A stretch of 13,268 nucleotides of DNA, taken from Clostridia bacterium (lineage in GTDB: Bacteria; Bacillota_A; Clostridia; Oscillospirales; Acutalibacteraceae). The first letter of the stretch is position 1. Every line of letters starts with the position of its first letter. The position numbers and the translations under genes were made by a program. The DNA lies in contig JAFYOA010000405.1 in NCBI GenBank assembly GCA_017547865.1, positions 1 through 13,268 on the forward strand, read 5' to 3'. The notes beneath the pieces were generated by a model. That model made no database searches and had not been told where the DNA came from. It saw only the letters and a program-made list of their open reading frames with translations. Positions 9,053 through 13,268 of the stretch are shown one piece after another.

Positions 9053-10888
9053 ATGACTTCCATTGATAAGATCCGTACAAAATTCCAGGAACTGCTGTGG
9101 GGCGGCGTGCTTTCTCAGAATGCCTACCGTGCAGAAAAAAACAGCGCTTCCGCTGCCGTTCTGCTGGAAACGTTGGTTCCCGGAGAAGGTCCCGGCACCC
9201 TGTGCTGGGAGGACATTGATTACACCGACCAGACCCGTTCTGCCTGGCAGGCGGCGCAGCACTATGTGCGTATTCTTAAGATTCTGAAAGACAGCGGCAA
9301 AGAGAGCCTAAACGATGCCGATTTTAAGGAAAAGGTGATCTCCGCCGTAAAGTATTGGCTGTACAAAGATTTCCACAACCCCAACTGGTGGCACAATGAT
9401 ATCGGTATGCCCGCCAATCTGGCAGATATCACTTTCCTGCTGTACGATGTGCTGGATGAAGCCACCATGGAGCAGCTGTGCGAGTTTATCGGCCGGGGCA
9501 CCATGGGTCGCCTGCCGGATATTGAAGCCCGCTGGACCGGTGCCAACCTGATTTGGGGTGCTATGAATACCCTGAAGCACGCTGTGCTGACCAACGACTC
9601 CGCATGGGTGCAGAAGGCTGTGGAACGCGCCGGGCAGGAGATCTGCATTGGCGAAGCGGAAGGTCTGCAGAACGACGGCAGCTTCTTCCAGCATGGCCCC
9701 CGCCTGTATTCCGGCGGTTACGGCCGTTCTTACGCTTACGATGTGGCCCAGCTGGCCTTTGTTCTGCAGGGCACCGAGTACCAGTACAGTGAAGAAAAGC
9801 TGAATATTTTCCTGGTGCATATTTTGGACGGCCTGCGCCATATGAGCCAGCACGATAGTTTGGACTGGAACGTTATTGGCCGCGAAATGGCCCGACTGAA
9901 AGCCATGAAGGCCGGTATTTTGAAGGCGGCAGTGGAATTGTGCACCAAGAATGCCGATATGCCCCGCCAGGAAGAACTGCAGGGATATTTGGCCTGCATG
10001 AACGGCGCTGCCCAGCCGGATGCTACCAAGTATTTCCCCACGGCTGCCCTGCTGTGCCACCATACAAACGGTATTTATGTGGGCGCCAAGTTCCACAACG
10101 ATAAAATTTGGGATGCAGAAATCTGCAACAGCGAAGCCGAACTGAACTACAATATGTCTTATGGCACCCACACCTGCATTATGCGGGACGGCGAAGAGTA
10201 TGTGGATATTTCCACCGTGTGGGATTATGCCCGTATTCCCGGCACCACCTCCCGTACGGAGAACGACGAACAGCTGCTGGCCCACCGCGACTGGTGGTGC
10301 CTGCCCCTGCCCAGCGCCCATTACGGCGGCATGCAGGAAGGTAGCCGCGCTGTGATTTACGAACTGGCCCAGCACGACGGTGTTAATGCCTATGTTTCCG
10401 GCTTTGCTTTTGAGGGCGGCTATGTGGCGATGGGTACCGGCATTGAAATTGTGGATGGCCGCAAGGAAGCGCTGGTGACCACCGTGGACCAGTGCCTGCA
10501 GCGGGGCGAAGTGGCCGTGGAAGGTGACTCTGTGGTGCACAACGGCATCCGTTACACTGGTCTTGCAGAGACAAAGATCGATGTGGAGGCCAAGGAGCAG
10601 ATCGGTTCCTGGCAGCGCAACAATTTTGCGGAGCCGGATACCCAAATCAGCGAAAATGTGGTGACTCTGACCGTGACCCACCCGGAAAACAAGATCAGCC
10701 AGTATGCCTACCTTATCTCTGCTGCCGACCAGCCCGCCCCCAAGGTAACGGTGCTGTGCAACGACTGCGAAGTGCAGGCCATTGGCCTGGAGGACGGCAC
10801 GGTGATGGCAGTTTTCCACCACGATTGTGCGCTGGTGTTTAAAAACAAGGTGATCAGCGGCAAAACCGGCCCGTTTATTGGCAAATAA
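9053..10888 (+). CDS. polysaccharide lyase family 8, predicted intracellular
   Basis: This 611-residue protein resembles PL8 lyases (hyaluronate, chondroitin AC and xanthan lyases), which cut uronic-acid glycans by beta-elimination. The first 310 residues look like the alpha/alpha-toroid, with NWWHNDIGMP at 111-120. Likely catalytic residues are Asn165 (in TGAN), His214 (in DGSFFQH), Tyr223 (in GGYG) and Arg277/Arg281 (in GREMAR). The remainder looks like the beta-sandwich part, with a conserved Glu near 361-363 and the PGTT motif at 396-399. It differs from most PL8 enzymes in two ways: there is no signal peptide (the N-terminus MTSIDKIRTK is charged), and it is shorter than the usual 700-1000 residues. 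It follows the glycerate kinase by 12 bases with GGAGG at 9041-9045, so it is cotranscribed with the two kinases. Family assignment is fairly firm; the substrate, perhaps imported glycosaminoglycan fragments, is inference. Confidence 0.78.
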   Translation: MTSIDKIRTKFQELLWGGVLSQNAYRAEKNSASAAVLLETLVPGEGPGTLCWEDIDYTDQTRSAWQAAQHYVRILKILKDSGKESLNDADFKEKVISAVKYWLYKDFHNPNWWHNDIGMPANLADITFLLYDVLDEATMEQLCEFIGRGTMGRLPDIEARWTGANLIWGAMNTLKHAVLTNDSAWVQKAVERAGQEICIGEAEGLQNDGSFFQHGPRLYSGGYGRSYAYDVAQLAFVLQGTEYQYSEEKLNIFLVHILDGLRHMSQHDSLDWNVIGREMARLKAMKAGILKAAVELCTKNADMPRQEELQGYLACMNGAAQPDATKYFPTAALLCHHTNGIYVGAKFHNDKIWDAEICNSEAELNYNMSYGTHTCIMRDGEEYVDISTVWDYARIPGTTSRTENDEQLLAHRDWWCLPLPSAHYGGMQEGSRAVIYELAQHDGVNAYVSGFAFEGGYVAMGTGIEIVDGRKEALVTTVDQCLQRGEVAVEGDSVVHNGIRYTGLAETKIDVEAKEQIGSWQRNNFAEPDTQISENVVTLTVTHPENKISQYAYLISAADQPAPKVTVLCNDCEVQAIGLEDGTVMAVFHHDCALVFKNKVISGKTGPFIGK

Positions 10889-10897
10889 AATAGTTTT

Positions 10898-10912
10898 GTG
10901 AAATATATTCAC
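10898..10912 (+). promoter_or_regulatory. inverted repeat overlapping the -35 box, possible operator
   Basis: GTGAA (10898-10902) and TTCAC (10908-10912) form an inverted repeat with a five-base AT spacer. The right arm covers most of the -35 box of the following promoter. This is a typical position for a repressor site. The small HTH protein encoded just downstream is the natural candidate to bind it, which would give autoregulation; this is inference. Confidence 0.5.
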
Positions 10913-10936
10913 ATTTTCTGCGTTTTGTGCTATACT
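10908..10936 (+). promoter_or_regulatory. promoter of the XRE-family regulator
   Basis: TTCACA (10908-10913) and TATACT (10931-10936) are separated by 17 bases. TGC directly precedes the -10 box, an extended -10 element. It begins only 20 bases after the lyase stop codon, and no terminator separates the two, so read-through from the xylB unit into the regulator is also possible. Confidence 0.75.
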
Positions 10937-10987
10937 GTGTTTGTTCTTATAGAAAATACAGCGAATGAACATAAAGGAGGGGCGGGT

Positions 10988-11194
10988 GTGTTCTCCCGTT
11001 TGGACTTTGCAGATGTATTGCTGCAGGCACGCAGGAAAAAGAATTATACGCAGGAGATGGCGGCAGAACTGTGCGGCCTGAGTCTGCGGCACTACCAGGC
11101 TATGGAAGCCGGGAAAGTGAATCCCCGCATGGATGTTTTTGTGCGGGTGTGCGACGCGATGGATCTTCATTGGGAAGATTTTCGCTCGCCGTGA
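10988..11194 (+). CDS. small XRE-family helix-turn-helix regulator
   Basis: This 68-residue protein is essentially one XRE/Cro-type DNA-binding domain. It has the usual order: a first helix (LLQARRKKNYTQ), the helix-turn-helix (EMAAELCGLSLRHYQAMEAGKVNP), then a hydrophobic C-terminal helix pair ending in WEDF. There is no room for a ligand-binding or catalytic domain. A longer frame from 10898 exists, but its first 30 codons cover the promoter, so the GTG at 10988 is chosen; AAAGGAGG at 10973-10980 lies seven bases before it. The gene stands alone with its own promoter and terminator. Targets are unknown; the inverted repeat at its own promoter is the best candidate. Confidence 0.82.
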   Translation: MFSRLDFADVLLQARRKKNYTQEMAAELCGLSLRHYQAMEAGKVNPRMDVFVRVCDAMDLHWEDFRSP

Positions 11195-11205
11195 TGAAAC
11201 CGAAG

Positions 11206-11240
11206 AAAGGGATCTGCAGCAGCAGGTCCCTTTTCTTTTT
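11206..11240 (+). terminator. intrinsic terminator after the HTH gene
   Basis: AAAGGGATCTGC (11206-11217) pairs with GCAGGTCCCTTT (11222-11233) with one T-G wobble and the loop AGCA, followed by TCTTTTT. It begins 12 bases after the regulator's stop codon and isolates that gene from the reductase unit. Confidence 0.9.
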
Positions 11241-11289
11241 GTACTGCGGTTTTGCCGGCAAAAACAGAGTGTTTTGCCCTCTCTTCGCC

Positions 11290-11318
11290 TTGAATAACGC
11301 CGTTGTCTTTGGTATAAT
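11290..11318 (+). promoter_or_regulatory. promoter of the reductase-murD unit
   Basis: TTGAAT (11290-11295) and a perfect TATAAT (11313-11318) are separated by 17 bases. Transcription would start near 11325, giving a leader of about 75 bases before the reductase ATG. No terminator is seen between the reductase and murD, so this promoter probably serves both. Confidence 0.82.
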
Positions 11319-11340
11319 AGTTTAATACAATAGGAATTTT

Positions 11341-11373
11341 CTGCCCTTTTGGGCAGGCGGGAAATTGTCCCGC
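11341..11373 (+). promoter_or_regulatory. two tandem perfect hairpins in the reductase leader
   Basis: CTGCCC-TTTT-GGGCAG (11341-11356) is followed without a gap by GCGGGA-AATTG-TCCCGC (11357-11373). Both stems are perfect six-pair GC-rich hairpins and lie between the promoter and the ribosome binding site. Neither is followed by a U run, so they are not ordinary terminators. They could stabilise the mRNA or form part of a protein- or ligand-sensing leader; no known riboswitch class is recognised. Confidence 0.55.
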
Positions 11374-11399
11374 GGTTTGCAATATACAGGAGGATTTGT

Positions 11400-12416
11400 A
11401 TGGAAACCATTCGTTTGGGCCGCACCGGCCTGGTGGTAAGTAAAAACGGTTTTGGCGCACTGCCCGTGCAGCGTGTGGATATGGACACCGCCTGCCATTT
11501 GCTGCGCAAGGCTTACGAAAACGGCATCAACTACTTTGATACCGCCCGCAGCTATACCGACAGTGAAGAAAAAATGGGCAATGCCCTGCACGATGTGCGC
11601 AAAAATATCATTATCTCCACCAAAACTCCCTCTACCACGGTGGAAGGCATCTGGAAAGACCTGGAGACCAGCCTGCGTTTGCTGCAGACCGATTACATCG
11701 ATATTTATCAGTTCCATAACCCCGCTTTTTGCCCCAAGCCCGGCGATGGCACCGGCCTGTACGAAGCAATGGTGGAGGCAAAAGAAAAAGGCTTGATCCG
11801 CTTCATCGGCATCACCAATCATCGCCTTGCGGTGGCAGAAGAAGCCGTGCTTTCCGGCCTGTACGATACCCTGCAGTTCCCCTTCTCTTACCTTGCCAGT
11901 GAAAAAGAAGAGGCCCTGGTGCGCCTGTGCGAAGAGCACGATGTGGGTTTTATTTGCATGAAGGCCCTGGCCGGTGGTCTCATCACCCGCTCCGATGTAG
12001 CCTATGCTTACCTGGCCCAGTTCCCGGTGGCTCCCATCTGGGGTGTTCAGCGTGAAAACGAGCTGGATGAGTTCCTTTCTTATAACGATAATCCGCCTGC
12101 CCTTACCGAAGAGCGCAAGGCTTACATTGAAAAGGAGCGCACCGAACTGGTGGGCGAGTTCTGCCGCGGCTGCGGGTACTGTATGCCCTGCCCGGTGGGC
12201 ATTGAGATCAACAACTGCGCCCGCATGTCTCTGTTGCTGCGCCGTTCTCCCACTGCCGGTCATCTTTCTGCAGAAGGCCAGGAGAAGATGAAGAAGATTG
12301 AAAACTGCCTGAACTGCGGCCAGTGCAAGGCCAAGTGCCCCTACGGCCTGGATACCCCCGCTCTGCTGAAGAGAAACTACGAAGACTACCTGACCTTCCT
12401 GCCCAAGGAAGGCTGA
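11400..12416 (+). CDS. aldo/keto reductase with C-terminal [4Fe-4S] module
   Basis: This 338-residue protein couples an NADPH-type aldo/keto reductase barrel (about 1-235) to a ferredoxin-like C-terminal module (about 250-320). The AKR tetrad is present: Asp47 and Tyr52 (in FDTARSY), Lys75 (in STK) and His106 (in QFHN). The module has Cys255, 258, 261 and 264 followed by Pro, then Cys303, 306, 309 and 313 followed by Pro, enough for two [4Fe-4S] clusters. This fused architecture is common in anaerobes; its members are generally annotated as aldo/keto reductases of unknown substrate. There is no signal peptide, so it should act in the cytoplasm. The frame is open from 11349, but the ATG at 11400 is preferred because AGGAGGA (11388-11394) lies five bases upstream and the AKR homology starts there. 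It is followed 57 bases later by murD. Confidence 0.9.
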   Translation: METIRLGRTGLVVSKNGFGALPVQRVDMDTACHLLRKAYENGINYFDTARSYTDSEEKMGNALHDVRKNIIISTKTPSTTVEGIWKDLETSLRLLQTDYIDIYQFHNPAFCPKPGDGTGLYEAMVEAKEKGLIRFIGITNHRLAVAEEAVLSGLYDTLQFPFSYLASEKEEALVRLCEEHDVGFICMKALAGGLITRSDVAYAYLAQFPVAPIWGVQRENELDEFLSYNDNPPALTEERKAYIEKERTELVGEFCRGCGYCMPCPVGIEINNCARMSLLLRRSPTAGHLSAEGQEKMKKIENCLNCGQCKAKCPYGLDTPALLKRNYEDYLTFLPKEG

Positions 12417-12427
12417 GAACCGATTGT

Positions 12428-12455
12428 ATTCTGCCCGGGTCTGCCTCGGCGGAAT
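12428..12455 (+). other. imperfect hairpin between the reductase gene and murD
   Basis: ATTCTGCC (12428-12435) can pair with GGCGGAAT (12448-12455) with one T-G wobble and a 12-base loop. It ends 18 bases before the murD start and has no U run. It may influence processing or the relative expression of the two genes, but could be chance. Confidence 0.3.
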
Positions 12456-12473
12456 ATCGAAAGGATGATACAC

Positions 12474-13268
12474 ATGAAGACCGAAGCTTTTTTTGCCTCT
12501 TTGCCCGGTAAAAAAGTGGCGTTCTGCGGCATTGGCCGCAGCCATCTGCCGCTGATCGACCTGTTTTTGCAGAAAGGCGCCATTGTTTCTGCCCGTGACC
12601 GCCGGACCATGGAAGCCCTGGGCGAAACCGGGGAAGACCTGGCTGCCAAGGGCGTGCGCCTGTGCCTGGGTGAGACTTACCTGGAAAACATGGATGAGGA
12701 GATCATCTTCCGTACCCCCGGCATGAAGTACAGCCTGCCGGAACTGGCGGCGGCCCGCGCCCGCGGTGCTGCCATCACCAGCGAAATGGAAATGTTCTTT
12801 GAACTGTGCCCCTGCAAAATTTACGCGGTGACCGGCAGCGACGGCAAAACCACCACCACCACCCTCGTCTCCGAAATGCTGAAGGCTGCGGGCAAAACCG
12901 TTCACCTGGGCGGCAATATCGGCCGTCCGTTGCTGCCGGAGATTGAGAGCATTGACGAAAACGATGTGGCCGTGGTGGAACTTTCCAGTTTCCAGCTGAT
13001 CTCGATGCGCCGCGGACCGGACGTGGCCGTGGTGACCAATATTTCGCCGAACCACCTGGATTGGCACGTGGATATGCAGGAGTATATCGACGCGAAAAAG
13101 AATTTGTTCCTGCACCAGTCCGCCCTTTCCCGCACGGTTCTGAATGCCGACAACGAAGTGACCGCCGGCTTTGCCAACGAGACCCGGGGCGATACCTGGT
13201 TCTTCTCCCGTAAAGAAAAGCCTGCCCGCGGCATTTGGCTGGATGAACAGGGCGACGTGTATGTGCTG
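12474..13268 (+). CDS. murD: UDP-N-acetylmuramoyl-L-alanine:D-glutamate ligase, 5' part
   Basis: The first 265 residues of MurD are present; the gene runs off the window, and a full MurD has about 450. MurD adds D-glutamate to UDP-MurNAc-L-alanine in cytoplasmic peptidoglycan precursor synthesis, using ATP. Visible features are an N-terminal Rossmann-like UDP-binding domain (about 12-100), the ATP-binding loop GSDGKTT (121-127), GGNIG (146-150), VVELSSFQL (167-175), TNISPNHLDWH (188-198) and Lys208 in DAKKN, which aligns with the carbamylated lysine of the family. ELSSFQL and NHLDWH are typical of MurD rather than MurC, MurE or MurF. Two in-frame ATGs occur, at 12465 and 12474; the second is chosen because AAAGGA (12460-12465) is eight bases before it and overlaps the first. 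It seems cotranscribed with the reductase. Confidence 0.93.
   Translation, partial: MKTEAFFASLPGKKVAFCGIGRSHLPLIDLFLQKGAIVSARDRRTMEALGETGEDLAAKGVRLCLGETYLENMDEEIIFRTPGMKYSLPELAAARARGAAITSEMEMFFELCPCKIYAVTGSDGKTTTTTLVSEMLKAAGKTVHLGGNIGRPLLPEIESIDENDVAVVELSSFQLISMRRGPDVAVVTNISPNHLDWHVDMQEYIDAKKNLFLHQSALSRTVLNADNEVTAGFANETRGDTWFFSRKEKPARGIWLDEQGDVYVL

Noticed and set aside
10898..10987. Upstream extension of the HTH gene by 30 codons, resembling a hydrophobic segment
   Set aside because: These codons coincide with the promoter and operator-like repeat. The hydrophobic run comes from AT-rich promoter DNA, and the GTG at 10988 has the strong ribosome binding site.
9308..11509. 733-residue open frame on the - strand across the lyase and HTH genes
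   Set aside because: It crosses a lyase, a promoter, an HTH gene, a terminator and the start of the reductase. Its translation (His/Gln/Gly-rich) matches no family, so it is a codon-bias shadow.
11322..13115. 597-residue open frame on the - strand opposite the reductase and murD
   Set aside because: It is antisense to two genes with clear catalytic motifs and has the same shadow-type composition.

Overview
The window looks like a chromosomal piece from a gut-type Gram-positive Clostridia, most like the Oscillospiraceae/Ruminococcaceae (Faecalibacterium, Gemmiger, Subdoligranulum). This is inferred from strong AGGAGG ribosome binding sites, sigma-A-type promoters, GC-rich third codon positions in the housekeeping-like genes, and a very large secreted glycosidase with Thr-Pro-rich linkers. 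No 16S, tRNA, CRISPR or mobile element is visible, so the taxon stays a guess. All supported genes are on the + strand.

Region 1 (1-6126) is one very large gene for a secreted, multi-domain GH33 sialidase of 1992 residues. It has a signal peptide, a catalytic propeller with the full set of sialidase residues, about ten accessory modules, two Thr-Pro linkers and a short amphipathic aromatic/glycine tail. It ends at a strong intrinsic terminator and appears to be a single-gene unit.

Region 2 (6127-10888) is a tight three-gene unit behind its own promoter: xylulokinase (xylB), a GarK/GlxK-type glycerate kinase, and a family 8 polysaccharide lyase that lacks a signal peptide. The arrangement suggests intracellular use of an imported acidic oligosaccharide, with kinases feeding xylulose 5-phosphate and phosphoglycerate into central metabolism. 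No transporter or unsaturated-uronyl hydrolase is in the window, so the substrate is unknown.

Region 3 (10889-11240) holds a small XRE-type helix-turn-helix regulator. A near-consensus promoter carries an inverted repeat over its -35 box, and a terminator follows the gene. It may regulate itself or a neighbour.

Region 4 (11241-13268) has a consensus promoter, a leader with two back-to-back perfect hairpins, an aldo/keto reductase with a C-terminal double [4Fe-4S] module, and 57 bases later the 5' part of murD (peptidoglycan precursor synthesis), which runs off the window.

The main points worth following up are the sialidase C-terminal cassette and its compositional mosaic, the signal-less PL8 lyase in a kinase operon, the operator-like repeat at the HTH gene, and the structured leader of the reductase gene.
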